Source: Actinomycetes bacterium
Lineage (GTDB): Bacteria > Actinomycetota > Acidimicrobiia > Acidimicrobiales > RAAP-2
Direction of reading: 5' to 3'
Length of the DNA stretch: 64,000 nt
NCBI GenBank assembly: GCA_021793395.1
Contig: JAJYSU010000004.1
Span: forward strand, 1 to 64,000
The first letter of the stretch is position 1; every line of letters begins with the position of its first letter. Made by a program: the position numbers and the translations under genes. Positions 42,644 through 51,569 of this stretch are shown here, piece after piece. A model generated the notes under the pieces. That model was not told the DNA's origin. It saw nothing but the letters and a program-made list of their open reading frames with translations, and ran no database searches.

Positions 42644-43504
42644 GTGGAATCACCCGCCCTGTCCCCTCAGGGTGTGACGGCTCGCCAACGTCGCTGGCGT
42701 CGCATCCGCCGAGTCGCTGCACTCCCGCTGGCCGCGCTGGCGTTATCGGGGTGCACCGTACCGTCTTTCGGGGCCAGTGCCGGCGTCACTCGGTCGAGCC
42801 GATCGGTCTTCCACCTATGGCAGGGGTTCTCCATCCTCGCCGTGATCATCGGTGGTTTGGTCGTGGCACTCATCCTCTGGTCAGTCGTGCGCTACCGTCG
42901 CCGCGGCGACTCGATCCCCAAGCAGTCCCAGTACCACATCCCCCTGGAGCTGACCTACACCATCGTGCCCTTCCTCATCATCTTCGGCCTCTTCGCCGCG
43001 ACGATGGTGGTCGAGAACAAGGAACTGGCGAACCCGACGACCAAGGTCACGGTTGACGTCAACGCCTTCCAGTGGGGCTGGCGCTTCACCTACCCGGGTC
43101 ACAACGCGATGGTGATCGGCCAGACGACCCAGGACCCGGAGATGGTGATCCCGGTCAACACCAACGTCCACATCAACCTGACCTCCAGCGACGTGGTGCA
43201 CGGCTTTTACGTCCACGCCTTCAACTTCTCGCGCTACGCGCTGCCCGGCGTGCTCAACCAGTTCACCTTCCGCGCGGTGCAGACCGGCACTTTCGACGGA
43301 CAGTGCACCCAACTCTGCGGCCTCTACCACTCGCTCATGTTCTTCCGGGTGAAAGTCGTGACCCCCACGCAGTACCAGACGTGGCTCGCTAGCTTCACGA
43401 CCTCCTCCGCCTCATCGGCGGCGTCGGCCGCACAGAAGGCCCTCCAAAGCCAGAGTGCCACCAACGTGCCGACCAGGATCACCACGAGCCGAGGAGCCAA
43501 CTGA
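42644..43504 (+). CDS. ctaC: Cytochrome c oxidase subunit II
   Basis: Subunit II carries the CuA centre that accepts electrons from cytochrome c. A lipoprotein-type signal (ALALSGC near residue 35) is followed by two TM segments (about 55-80 and 95-115) and a cupredoxin domain. The CuA ligands are intact: HGFYVHAFN upstream and DGQCTQLCGLYHSLM with Cys, Cys, His and Met. A Ser/Ala/Gln-rich tail of 35 residues ends the protein. GTG 42644 stands 6 nt behind TAAGGT, suggesting a leaderless message. It overlaps ctaD (TGATG). Confidence 0.95.
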   Translation: MESPALSPQGVTARQRRWRRIRRVAALPLAALALSGCTVPSFGASAGVTRSSRSVFHLWQGFSILAVIIGGLVVALILWSVVRYRRRGDSIPKQSQYHIPLELTYTIVPFLIIFGLFAATMVVENKELANPTTKVTVDVNAFQWGWRFTYPGHNAMVIGQTTQDPEMVIPVNTNVHINLTSSDVVHGFYVHAFNFSRYALPGVLNQFTFRAVQTGTFDGQCTQLCGLYHSLMFFRVKVVTPTQYQTWLASFTTSSASSAASAAQKALQSQSATNVPTRITTSRGAN

Positions 43505-45195
43505 TGACCGACGTCCTCGAACGCCCCCTCACCCCCGAGCACTCACCCCAGGAGGAGCACGGCCCGAGCGGCCTACTCAAGTGGCTAACCACCACCGACC
43601 ACAAGATCATCGGACTGTCCTACACCGTTACCTCGGTCATCATGATGGTCATTGGCGGCGCGCTGGCCGAGATGATCCGCTTCCAGCTCACGACCCCCAA
43701 CGGCACACTGGTCTCGCTCGCCCAGTACAACGAGCTGTTCACGATGCACGGCTCGGTGATGATCTACCTCTTCGCCGGTCCTTTCGCCTTCGGCGCCCTG
43801 GCCAACATCCTGGTGCCCATCCAGATCGGCGCTCCGGACATGGCCTTCCCGAGGCTCAACGCCCTGTCGTACTGGCTCTACCTCATGGGCTCGATCACGA
43901 TGCTCTCGGGCTTCTTTACCGCCGGTGGCGCGGCCAACTTCGGGTGGGTCGCCTACGCGCCACTCTCCAACTCCACCTACACTCCCGGCGCGGGTGCCGA
44001 TCTGTGGATCGGCGGCTTGCTCCTGACCGGGTTCTCCGCGATCTTCACCGGGGTCAACCTCGTGGCTACCATCTTCTACCTACGCGCACCGGGCATGACG
44101 ATGTTCCGGATGCCGATCTTCACCTGGAACATGCTGGTCACCGCTATTCTGATCCTCCTGGCGTTCCCGGTGCTGACCGCCGGACTGATCATGCTCTACG
44201 CCGACCGCCACTTCGGTACCCACATCTTCTCAGTCGCCGGCGGCGGCGTACCGGTGCTCTGGCAACATATCTTCTGGTTCTGGGGCCATCCGGAGGTCTA
44301 TATCCTGGCTCTGCCCTTCTTCGGTATGGTCACCGAGATACTGGCCGTGTTCTCGCGCAAGCCGGTCTTCGGCTACAAGGGCATGGTCTTCGCTACCCTC
44401 TCCATTGGCGCACTCTCGCTAGGGGTGTGGGCCCACCACATGTTCACCACCGGCGTCGTGCTGCTGCCCTTCTTTTCGATCATGAGTCTGCTGATCGCGG
44501 TGCCCACCGGCATCAAGATCTTCAACTGGATCGGCACGATATGGCGAGGCCAAATTTGGTTCTCCACCGCGATGCTGATGGCCATCGGCTTCGTTATTAC
44601 CTTCCTCATTGGCGGACTCACGGGCGTCTACCTGGCCAGCCCCCCACTAGACTTCTTCACTCACGACACCTACTTCGTCGTCGCCCACTTCCACTCCGTG
44701 GTCATGGCCCTCGTGCTCGGCGGCATGGGCGCCCTGTACTACTGGGGCCCCAAGATCACCGGCTACCTCCTCAACGAGACCATCGGCAAGATTCAGTTCT
44801 GGTTCTTGTTCATTGGTATCCAGGTCTTCACGATCCCCATGTACATGCTGGGCCTGGACGGCATGCCCCGCCGCATGGCGGTCTACCCCCACGACCCCCA
44901 GTGGCAGACCCTGAACGACATCTCCACCGCCGGGGCCGTGCTGATCGGACTGTCCACCGTGCTCTTCGTCATCAATATCGTCGTCAGTTGGAAGAAGTAC
45001 CCGGCCGGTGACAATCCGTGGGACGGCCAGACCCTCGAGTGGTTCACCACCTCGCCCCCGCCGCACCACAACTTCTACCGCCTGCCCCAGATCCGTTCCG
45101 AGCGCCCGACGTGGGACTACAACCACCCCGATCACCGCGCGCTCGCCCACGGGGTACCGGAGACTCCCCGTGAGTCCGAGCAGGTGCCCTCATGA
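43504..45195 (+). CDS. ctaD: Cytochrome c oxidase subunit I (aa3 type)
   Basis: The catalytic heme-copper subunit has 12 TM segments in 563 residues. Heme a ligands are in TMHGSVMIYLFAGP and in HFHSVVMALVLGG; CuB ligands are in WGHPEVYILALPFFG (with the cross-linked His-Tyr pair of A-type oxidases) and WAHHMFTTG. The K-channel lysine region is in VPTGIKIFNWIGT. It lies between ctaC and ctaF with 1- and 4-nt overlaps. Subunit III (ctaE) is not in this cluster and must be elsewhere, as in many actinobacteria where it precedes the bc1 genes. Confidence 0.97.
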   Translation: MTDVLERPLTPEHSPQEEHGPSGLLKWLTTTDHKIIGLSYTVTSVIMMVIGGALAEMIRFQLTTPNGTLVSLAQYNELFTMHGSVMIYLFAGPFAFGALANILVPIQIGAPDMAFPRLNALSYWLYLMGSITMLSGFFTAGGAANFGWVAYAPLSNSTYTPGAGADLWIGGLLLTGFSAIFTGVNLVATIFYLRAPGMTMFRMPIFTWNMLVTAILILLAFPVLTAGLIMLYADRHFGTHIFSVAGGGVPVLWQHIFWFWGHPEVYILALPFFGMVTEILAVFSRKPVFGYKGMVFATLSIGALSLGVWAHHMFTTGVVLLPFFSIMSLLIAVPTGIKIFNWIGTIWRGQIWFSTAMLMAIGFVITFLIGGLTGVYLASPPLDFFTHDTYFVVAHFHSVVMALVLGGMGALYYWGPKITGYLLNETIGKIQFWFLFIGIQVFTIPMYMLGLDGMPRRMAVYPHDPQWQTLNDISTAGAVLIGLSTVLFVINIVVSWKKYPAGDNPWDGQTLEWFTTSPPPHHNFYRLPQIRSERPTWDYNHPDHRALAHGVPETPRESEQVPS

Positions 45196-45584
45196 AAGTT
45201 GAGTCCAAGATCATGCTCGGACTCGGGTGCTTCTTTGGCCTCATCGCCGCGGTGTACTGGTTCTGGGGGCGCGACAGCACCGGCAGCATCATGATCGTGG
45301 GAGGGATGCTGCTCGGTTTCCTTCCCGGGGGCTACTACTACTGGTGGAGTCGGCGCATCGCGACTCGACCGGAGGATGATCCGACGGCGACCCAAGCCCA
45401 GGGCGCCGGCGTCGTGGGCGCGTTTCCCGCCACGTCGATCTGGCCCTTCACCCTGGCGATGGGCGCGTTCTTCACGGTCCTCGCACTGGTCTTCGGCATC
45501 TGGTTCCTCGTCCCCGGTCTCGCACTGGTGATCTGGGCAGCGTTCGGCGGTGTCGCCGAATCACGTCGCGGCGGCGGCGTGTAG
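45192..45584 (+). CDS. ctaF: Cytochrome c oxidase subunit IV (actinobacterial type)
   Basis: The 130-residue protein has four TM segments in two pairs, starting KVESKIMLGLGCFFGLIAAVYWFWG and later PATSIWPFTLAMGAFFTVLALVFG. This actinobacteria-specific subunit stabilises the aa3 oxidase in the bc1-aa3 supercomplex. The ATG overlaps the ctaD stop (ATGA), which is the usual arrangement. Its presence is good evidence for an actinobacterial host. The MMPL gene begins 45 bp downstream with its own promoter. Confidence 0.92.
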   Translation: MKVESKIMLGLGCFFGLIAAVYWFWGRDSTGSIMIVGGMLLGFLPGGYYYWWSRRIATRPEDDPTATQAQGAGVVGAFPATSIWPFTLAMGAFFTVLALVFGIWFLVPGLALVIWAAFGGVAESRRGGGV

Positions 45585-45617
45585 CACGTCGTTCTCGGTG
45601 CGGCGTCGCCAAGCCGT

Positions 45618-45623
45618 TACCCT
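45618..45623 (+). promoter_or_regulatory. -10 box of the MMPL gene (leaderless)
   Basis: TACCCT lies 6 nt before GTG 45630, with no ribosome site in between, matching the leaderless pattern seen at other first genes in the window. Confidence 0.45.
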
Positions 45624-45629
45624 TGAACG

Positions 45630-47807
45630 GTGCGCGCGCACTGGACCCGTGGAGTCGTTCGCTGGCGGGTTCTGGTCATCGTCCTGTGGCTCGTCGCCGT
45701 CGGACTGGGCGCGTGGTCCTCGCCCCGTCTCTCGTCACTACTCACGACATCACTGAGCGTGCCGGGCAGCGCGTCGGCACAGGCCAATCGCATCCTGATT
45801 CGCCACTTTCACGACAACGTCGAAGGAACCTTCAGCGTGGTCGCCCCGGCTCCGGGTGACCACGCCGACGTCGCCCGACTCGAACGCGACGTCGCCCGCG
45901 CCGCGCACGTGCTCACTCACTCGACGATCACCCAACAACGCGTGGTCGCGTCGCGACTCTTCGTCACGATTGACACCCCGCTCTCGCTCGCCCGCGCCGC
46001 GCTGGTGACACCCGCGCTGCGCCTCGCCCTACGACGCGACGGCGTACGTGACGCCCTGGTCACCGGCCCACCGGCGTTGCAGTACGACCTCACGCCGGTG
46101 CTCGCCCGCGACCTGCACCGGGGGGAGATCCTGGCGCTAGCCCTCGCGCTCATCCTGCTGGTGGCGGTACTGGGCATCTCCTGGGCCGTCCTGGTACCCT
46201 TCGCCGTCGCCCTGGCGGTCAGCGCCACGGCGCTGGCGGTGCTCTATCTTCTCGCGCGCCACGTCGTCATGGTCCTCTACATCCCCAACGTCGTCGAACT
46301 CATCGGCCTGGGACTCGCCATCGACTACTCGCTGATCATGGTGCACCGCTTTCGTCACGAATTACGCGACCCCGCGACGGACCCGAGTACCGCGCTCGCG
46401 AACACGATGGCGAGTGCCGGACGAACCGTCATGGTCTCGGGGGTCGCCTTCGCTATCGGACTCGCGTCGATGATGCTCGTACCGGTGCCCTTCATGCGCT
46501 CCCTCGGGGCCGCCAGCCTGGTCGTGCCGATCGTGTCGCTCGCCGCGGCCGCCACCCTGCAGCCGGCGCTACTGTCACTGCTCGGTCGACGCGGCGTGCG
46601 CGCCGTGGGCTACCGGGGCCTCGTGGCGCGCTCCACGTCGCCAACGGCCTCGGCGCACGGATCGACGGTCCCATCGGGACTCTGGGCCCACGTCGCCCGC
46701 GTCGCCACCCGTCGACCGGTCATCACTCTCCTCGGCGCGCTCGTCGTCCTCGCGGGACTCAGCTACTCCGTGGCGTGGTTTCAGGTAACGCCCGGATCGC
46801 TCACCGCGATTCCCCACGGCCTTCCCTCGGCGCGCGGACTCGCGATCGTACGCGACGACGTCGGACCCGGCTTCGTCGCCCCCCTGGACATCGTCATCGA
46901 CACCGGGGCGGCCCACCGCGCCAGCACCCCCGCCCAGCAGCGCGCCGAACTGCACCTCGCCGAGACGATCCTCACCGATCCCGACGTTCTCGTCGTCGCG
47001 ATCGGCCCGCACGCCCCCTACGTGGACTCGACCGGGCGCTACGAGCAGATCCTGGTGATAAATAGTCACGACCTCGGAGCACCCGCCACGCAGAGACTCG
47101 TGGCTCGCGTTCGCGCGCAGGTGGCGAGCGCCCGGTTCCCCCGCGGTACGCACCTCTACCTCGGGGGTGGGCCCGCTCAGGGCGTGGATTTCCTCCACGC
47201 GCTCTACGGTGCCTTCCCCTGGATCATCGCCTCGGCCCTGGCGCTGGCCTACCTGGTACTAGCGCGGGCCTTTCGCTCGTTAATCATTGCCCTGGTCGCC
47301 GTGCTCCTCGACCTCGTGTCGGTCGCCAGCGCCTACGGCGTGATGGTGGCCGTCTTTCGCGGCGGCGTCGGCGCGTCGTGGCTACACACCTACCACGTCA
47401 GCCAACTGGAGGGCTGGGTCCCGATCTTCATCTTCGCCATGCTCTTCGGCCTGTCGATGGACTACGAAGTCTTCATCGTCGCGCGCGTGCTCGAGGCGCA
47501 CGACCGCGGCGCGACCACCCGTCACGCCATCGTCGAGGGACTCGCCACCACCGGCGCGGTCGTCACCAGTGCCGCCGTCATCATGGTGGGTGCGGTGAGC
47601 GGGCTGGTAGTCGGCCACGTCGCGGGTCTCCAAGAACTCGGGGTGGGTCTCGCCGCGGGAGTACTCGTAGACGCCACCATTGTGCGTGGACTGATGCTGC
47701 CGAGCGTGATGGCGCTACTCGGACGAGCCAACTGGTGGATGCCCCGACCGGTAGCGCGGTTCGCCCGCGTCGCCCCCTCCCCGAGCGAGGAGGAGACGAC
47801 GCGATGA
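45630..47807 (+). CDS. MMPL/RND-family transporter
   Basis: The 725-residue protein has the two-fold MMPL plan: TM1 at VRWRVLVIVLWLVAVGLGAW, a periplasmic loop, a TM2-6 bundle with GLGLAIDYSLIMVHRFRHEL near residue 235, TM7 near 365, a second loop, and a TM8-12 bundle with LFGLSMDYEVFIVARVLEAH near 605. The Asp-Tyr pairs in TM4 and TM10 are the proton-relay sites. In actinobacteria such proteins export lipids, hopanoids or siderophores. No lipid-synthesis gene is adjacent, so substrate is unknown. The N-terminal sequence fits GTG 45630. Confidence 0.9.
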   Translation: MRAHWTRGVVRWRVLVIVLWLVAVGLGAWSSPRLSSLLTTSLSVPGSASAQANRILIRHFHDNVEGTFSVVAPAPGDHADVARLERDVARAAHVLTHSTITQQRVVASRLFVTIDTPLSLARAALVTPALRLALRRDGVRDALVTGPPALQYDLTPVLARDLHRGEILALALALILLVAVLGISWAVLVPFAVALAVSATALAVLYLLARHVVMVLYIPNVVELIGLGLAIDYSLIMVHRFRHELRDPATDPSTALANTMASAGRTVMVSGVAFAIGLASMMLVPVPFMRSLGAASLVVPIVSLAAAATLQPALLSLLGRRGVRAVGYRGLVARSTSPTASAHGSTVPSGLWAHVARVATRRPVITLLGALVVLAGLSYSVAWFQVTPGSLTAIPHGLPSARGLAIVRDDVGPGFVAPLDIVIDTGAAHRASTPAQQRAELHLAETILTDPDVLVVAIGPHAPYVDSTGRYEQILVINSHDLGAPATQRLVARVRAQVASARFPRGTHLYLGGGPAQGVDFLHALYGAFPWIIASALALAYLVLARAFRSLIIALVAVLLDLVSVASAYGVMVAVFRGGVGASWLHTYHVSQLEGWVPIFIFAMLFGLSMDYEVFIVARVLEAHDRGATTRHAIVEGLATTGAVVTSAAVIMVGAVSGLVVGHVAGLQELGVGLAAGVLVDATIVRGLMLPSVMALLGRANWWMPRPVARFARVAPSPSEEETTR

Positions 47808-47889
47808 GATCGACCGCCGCGCCACGTGAGCGAGGCGAAGAGTCACCACCCGCTGCGGCGGCCTCCGCCCGCCACGATGATCACCTGGT

Positions 47890-47907
47890 ACCCTGACGCG
47901 TCAGGGT
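47890..47907. terminator. Short palindrome downstream of the MMPL gene
   Basis: ACCCTGACG-CGTCAGGGT is a perfect 18-bp palindrome (7-bp stem with a CGCG loop) 83 nt after the MMPL stop. It could end that transcript or serve the convergent gene at 47991, but the stem is short and no T-run follows. Confidence 0.35.
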
Positions 47908-47990
47908 GCGGTGAGACGTCACGGTGCGACGTACGTCCGTCGCCCTTCGTCAGCACCGACGCCGAACGGCCGGACTCGTGAGTCCCGCCT

Positions 47991-48581
47991 CTAGCGCTTG
48001 ATCAAGACGCCCGAGAGCGAGGCCGTAAAGGCGTCACTCTCACGCGAGCCCGCCTTGTTGGACTTGATCTGGAACGAGCCTCGGAACTTCAGCGTTCCCG
48101 TGAAGCCCGTGTACTTACCCACGCCACGAACTACCGTCGCGACACCGGTCACGGTCACGGTGGTGGGCGCCGCGTCGCTGGCGGCACAGGCCTGAGTCTT
48201 GGACGACGACACCACTCGGATCAACAACTTCGACCCCGAGCCGACGAGGTAGCCCGTGCCCGACAGTGGGTCACACGTGCTCGACGTAGCCGACGTGCCG
48301 GTGCCGTTCATGACGCTTCGCCCGAGGAGGGTTCCGGTGCCGGTGCCGTGCACCGACGTGGCCTTCACCGAACTCGCGGACCAGAGCATGGCGATCGTGC
48401 CCTTATAGGTCCCCTTGAAGGAGACCTTGCGAACCTTGACGACGTTCGCGCGCAACGCGTGCGCGACGACGGCGTGAGGGGCCGAGGGTGACGTGGTTGT
48501 CGCGGCTCCCGCGGCGGTAATGCCCGAAAGAGCGATCACCGCGGAAACCCCGAGTGGCAGAGTTTTAGTGAAAGTACGCAT
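47991..48581 (-). CDS. Exported protein of unknown function, near-duplicate of 51570-52160
   Basis: The 196-residue protein has a signal peptide (LPLGVSAVIALSGITAAGAA, cleavage near residue 27) and a Ser/Thr/Val-rich beta-type mature domain. It contains GTYKGTIAMLWSASSVKATS, GTGTGTLLGRSVMNGTGTS and two cysteines (STCDPLSG, KTQACAASD) that could form a disulfide. It matches the protein at 51570-52160 at about 85% by eye over the last 158 residues. No known domain is recognised. ATG 48581 stands 6 nt behind TACCGT. It is likely secreted or surface-associated. Confidence 0.75.
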   Translation of the reverse strand: MRTFTKTLPLGVSAVIALSGITAAGAATTTSPSAPHAVVAHALRANVVKVRKVSFKGTYKGTIAMLWSASSVKATSVHGTGTGTLLGRSVMNGTGTSATSSTCDPLSGTGYLVGSGSKLLIRVVSSSKTQACAASDAAPTTVTVTGVATVVRGVGKYTGFTGTLKFRGSFQIKSNKAGSRESDAFTASLSGVLIKR

Positions 48582-48587
48582 AAACCC

Positions 48588-48593
48588 ACGGTA
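48588..48593 (-). promoter_or_regulatory. -10 box of the exported-protein gene (leaderless)
   Basis: TACCGT on the minus strand, 6 nt before ATG 48581. The duplicate gene has TAGTCT at the same spacing, so the mode of expression is kept though the box differs. Confidence 0.45.
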
Positions 48594-48794
48594 GGCCGAA
48601 CCGGTCCGGGTGTCTCATAGAGTTCACCTCTCGCACACCACGGACGCGCCTATAGACCACACCGCCGAGGCGATCTGCCTCGTGAATCCACCCGTGCCAC
48701 CACACAGTGTTCCTCGACGTGATGGCCGGACGGCGGGAATTCGGGGTGGAACCCACGGCCGGGTACGTGACGCGACGATCACGAGCGCCGTGAC

Positions 48795-48834
48795 GCCACT
48801 CCCGGCCACCCTCGTGGGAGTGGCCGGGAGTGGC
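48795..48834 (-). terminator. Hairpin terminator of the 593-aa exported protein gene
   Basis: A perfect 15-bp stem (GCCACTCCCGGCCAC and its complement) with a 10-nt loop begins 11 bp beyond the stop at 48845. There is no U-tract, as is common for actinobacterial terminators. Confidence 0.75.
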
Positions 48835-48844
48835 GAACCGTCGA

Positions 48845-50626
48845 CTACTTGACGATCCTGATAGCGAGGTGGATCGCCGGTACCTGGTATCCGAGAGCGA
48901 GCCCCGGGAAGTTCGTAGTGAAGTCGAGAAACGGCGTCATGCCGTAGGCGGTGGTCGTAAAGCTGGGGTTGAGGGTGTACATCTGGGGGTAGAGGTCGAT
49001 GATGTGGGTTCCCAGTCCCCCGGTCGCGTACAGGTGCACGACCATGTAGCCGTTCGAGTTGAAGCCGCAGCCGTAACCCACCAGACTGTTGTCGTAGTCG
49101 ACGGCGAGGGTGTTATCCATCTGGGTCCACCCGACGCCGTCAATCGCGACGGTGAACTCCTGGCCCTCGTGGAAGGTGAGAGTCGGGCTCCCCACGCCGG
49201 CGACCTGGGTCAACGTCGGCGACGCGACGTTGGGTACGGGAGCAGCGGTCGCCAGACCCTTGCTCAGGACCTTGCCACTCGCGTTCCTGTACACCACGAC
49301 GCTCTCCTGAACGTAGTAGGGAACCTCGGCCTCGATCGCGTTGCCGCTGACCACCTGAATGACGTGCCATCCACCAAGACCGGCTCCCGGTAGCTTCTGG
49401 CTGGTCACGGGAATCGTTACCGTCGAACTCAACGTACCGTTGGTCACGCTCGCGCTGCCCAGTGGCGTGGAGGCGAACTGCCAGCACGACGTCGAGCCGT
49501 TCGGACAGTTGACCCGACTTCCCACGACCGACGACCACTCGAGCTGGTCGGTGCCGGTGCCGCGGAGCCCGGAGACCTTGACCGTCACCCGAGAGCCGAC
49601 CACGCCGCGTGACGCCGACAACGTGGCCACCGCGGTGCTCTGGGGGTCGAGGTTAGCGGTCGACAGAGTCGTGAACTGGCCCGGCGTGGCCACGTAGTTC
49701 TGGGGGAGGTCAACGGTGGCCGCCGCAGGGGGAGCCTGCTTGGTCGTCGTGAAGACGACCGTTTGCAGCCCCGCGTAGGGAACCGGAGACTGATCAGGAT
49801 TCATGTAGAGCGTGCTCAGCGACGAGCCGATCTCAATGGTGTGCGAGCCGACCGGTCCGGCGGCGCGCAGAGTGAAGTTCGCGGTACCGCGGGTCCACAG
49901 TCCGGTGATGATGCCCGCCATGTGGTTATCCCAGTCCACGCCGTCGCCGGTCGTGTAGGCCGTCTCGCCGAGACCCGTGACCGTGACGTGAATCGTGGTG
50001 CCGATGGGCCCACTCGTCGGTGAGATAGTGAGGGTACGCAGGATGGTGAAACCACCGACGGCGTACTCGGTGTTATGAATCACGGCGAAGACGCTGTGCA
50101 CGCCACCAAAGTCCACGGGAACGGTTGTCGTATAGGTCAGGTTCCCCGAGGCGGTGGTGGTAGCCGTTCCGAGGGTCACGTTGAAACTCGAGGTCGTCAT
50201 ACCGAGGAAGTTCGCGGTGGAGGGCTCCACGTCGGCGACCCAGGTCGCGTTATTCGTCGACCACTCGAGAGTGACCAGAGCGTTCTTGGGTAGTCCCGAA
50301 CCCGTCACGGTGAGCGGCTGACCCTGCGTACCCGAACCCGACACCCCCGACTGGGGACCGTGGGAGGTCGTCGTGAGCACGCCAATGGTGCTCGCGGGAG
50401 AGAACGCGGCACTGACCGGACCCGGCAGGGGCGCGGACGCGACCGACGAGGGAGGCGTCAAGGCCTGAGCATTGGCGGCTTCGGCGACTTGCGCCGCCGT
50501 GGGCACCGGCACCGTAGGGGACGACGATGCGCCACTCGGCGCGATGACGACGGCGGACAGTAGGGAGATCCCGGCGAGTGCCGTCGCCACCCTCACCCAT
50601 CCCTTCGGTTGACTCTTCTTGTTCAC
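48845..50626 (-). CDS. Large exported protein with Ig-like (IPT/TIG-type) and internal repeat domains
   Basis: The 593-residue protein starts at GTG 50626, which follows AGGAGG; the frame is open further up but lacks a site. A signal peptide (VRVATALAGISLLSAVVIAPSGAS) is followed by a Pro/Ala spacer and beta-sandwich segments typical of IPT/TIG folds (ISPTSGPIGTTIHVTVTGLG; SASRGVVGSRVTVKVSGLRG). Two copies of a roughly 50-residue module end each half: VDWDNHMAGIITG..GSHTIEIG and VDYDNSLVGYGCG..GTHIIDLY. It is probably a surface or matrix protein. It lies between the two duplicate exported proteins and has its own terminator. Confidence 0.78.
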   Translation of the reverse strand: MNKKSQPKGWVRVATALAGISLLSAVVIAPSGASSSPTVPVPTAAQVAEAANAQALTPPSSVASAPLPGPVSAAFSPASTIGVLTTTSHGPQSGVSGSGTQGQPLTVTGSGLPKNALVTLEWSTNNATWVADVEPSTANFLGMTTSSFNVTLGTATTTASGNLTYTTTVPVDFGGVHSVFAVIHNTEYAVGGFTILRTLTISPTSGPIGTTIHVTVTGLGETAYTTGDGVDWDNHMAGIITGLWTRGTANFTLRAAGPVGSHTIEIGSSLSTLYMNPDQSPVPYAGLQTVVFTTTKQAPPAAATVDLPQNYVATPGQFTTLSTANLDPQSTAVATLSASRGVVGSRVTVKVSGLRGTGTDQLEWSSVVGSRVNCPNGSTSCWQFASTPLGSASVTNGTLSSTVTIPVTSQKLPGAGLGGWHVIQVVSGNAIEAEVPYYVQESVVVYRNASGKVLSKGLATAAPVPNVASPTLTQVAGVGSPTLTFHEGQEFTVAIDGVGWTQMDNTLAVDYDNSLVGYGCGFNSNGYMVVHLYATGGLGTHIIDLYPQMYTLNPSFTTTAYGMTPFLDFTTNFPGLALGYQVPAIHLAIRIVK

Positions 50627-50713
50627 GGTGGCCTCCTGTAGTGGGACGTAACGGACGATGTCGGTATGCGTAGTACCCGCACGATAACGGCTGTGCGGTA
50701 GCCGGTACTTCAC

Positions 50714-50750
50714 CTTGGGGGCTCCGGAGGTAACCTCCGGAGCCCCCAAG
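50714..50750 (-). terminator. Strong hairpin terminator after the 213-aa exported protein gene
   Basis: A perfect inverted repeat with 17-bp arms (CTTGGGGGCTCCGGAGG and its complement) and a 3-nt loop begins 27 bp past the stop at 50777. It separates that gene from the 593-aa protein gene on the same strand. No U-tract follows. Confidence 0.8.
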
Positions 50751-50776
50751 TGACTGCTAGCAGTGCGTCGCTCGCC

Positions 50777-51418
50777 TTAAAGACTCGCGCTAAGGATGAC
50801 GTCTTGAGTCGCGGGCGGAGTGAAGGTGTAGCTCACGGCAGGGATTTTGGCCGACACCAACTTCCTGTAGGAGACCCTCCTGATCACTCGCTTACCCTTA
50901 ATGACCTTGACCACGTTCTTGTAGGCCGTCTTGTAGACGGCGTTCACCGGATTCAGAACGACAGTGACGGTGTACGCCACGGTTCCGGTCGGCGTTGACG
51001 TGGAGGTCTTCCACCCGTAGGTCCAGTAGCCGTCGCGCGTCGAGTACGCCATAGTCGGGGCGGGTGAGACGCCCGGTAGCCCGTTAATCGTCACGCTCTG
51101 CACGTTGGGGTGATCAGCCGGAGCGCCCACCAGTGGAGTGCCCGACACGAAGTCCGTGCCCCACATGCGAAAGACAACCATGGCGCCAAGGCCGAAATTA
51201 TTCTCCAGGGCGCAACTGCCGGGGTAGACCGACCCCGCCGGACTTCCTCCACCGGTGACGGTCTCGACGCTGAACGACATGTACTTGTTGCCGCTCGCGT
51301 AGGGCGGTACCGTGGTCGAGGTGGTGGTGCCTGCGGCACCCGCCGTCCCGACTCCCGCCAACGCTAAGCAACTGACCGAGCACAAGCCCGCGATCGTGTT
51401 TCGGATAACTCTCTTCAT
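50777..51418 (-). CDS. Exported protein of unknown function (213 aa)
   Basis: A signal peptide (RNTIAGLCSVSCLALAGVGTAGAAG) leads into a mature region of beta character with one lone cysteine (YPGSCALENNFGLGAMVVFRMWGTDF). A DHPNVQSVTINGLPGVSP segment and a lysine/arginine-rich stretch (YKNVVKVIKGKRVIRRVSYRKL) precede a final beta strand. The FRMWGTDF..V pattern suggests an Ig-like carbohydrate- or oxide-facing fold, but no family is recognised. ATG 51418 follows AAAGGT. It has a strong terminator and is monocistronic within the exported-protein island. Confidence 0.72.
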   Translation of the reverse strand: MKRVIRNTIAGLCSVSCLALAGVGTAGAAGTTTSTTVPPYASGNKYMSFSVETVTGGGSPAGSVYPGSCALENNFGLGAMVVFRMWGTDFVSGTPLVGAPADHPNVQSVTINGLPGVSPAPTMAYSTRDGYWTYGWKTSTSTPTGTVAYTVTVVLNPVNAVYKTAYKNVVKVIKGKRVIRRVSYRKLVSAKIPAVSYTFTPPATQDVILSASL

Positions 51419-51569
51419 TCTTTACCTTTCTGTTGTACCGCTCGTCTTCAGTGCTGCACCGTGAGCGTGCCCTCGAGGATCGCCGTCTCGGCGTCGCTCA
51501 CTGACGTGAGCGTGACTGCCACTGACGCGAGCCGACGGAGAGGACGAGGAGATCACGGGTAATGCGGCT

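Noticed and set aside
43455-45011. A 518-codon plus-strand frame overlapping ctaD
   Set aside because: It is a frame-shifted shadow of the cytochrome oxidase subunit I gene, composed mostly of His, Arg and Pro.
47804-47896. 30-codon frame overlapping the MMPL stop by ATGA
   Set aside because: Too short and of low complexity, with no ribosome site evidence; the overlap alone is not enough.
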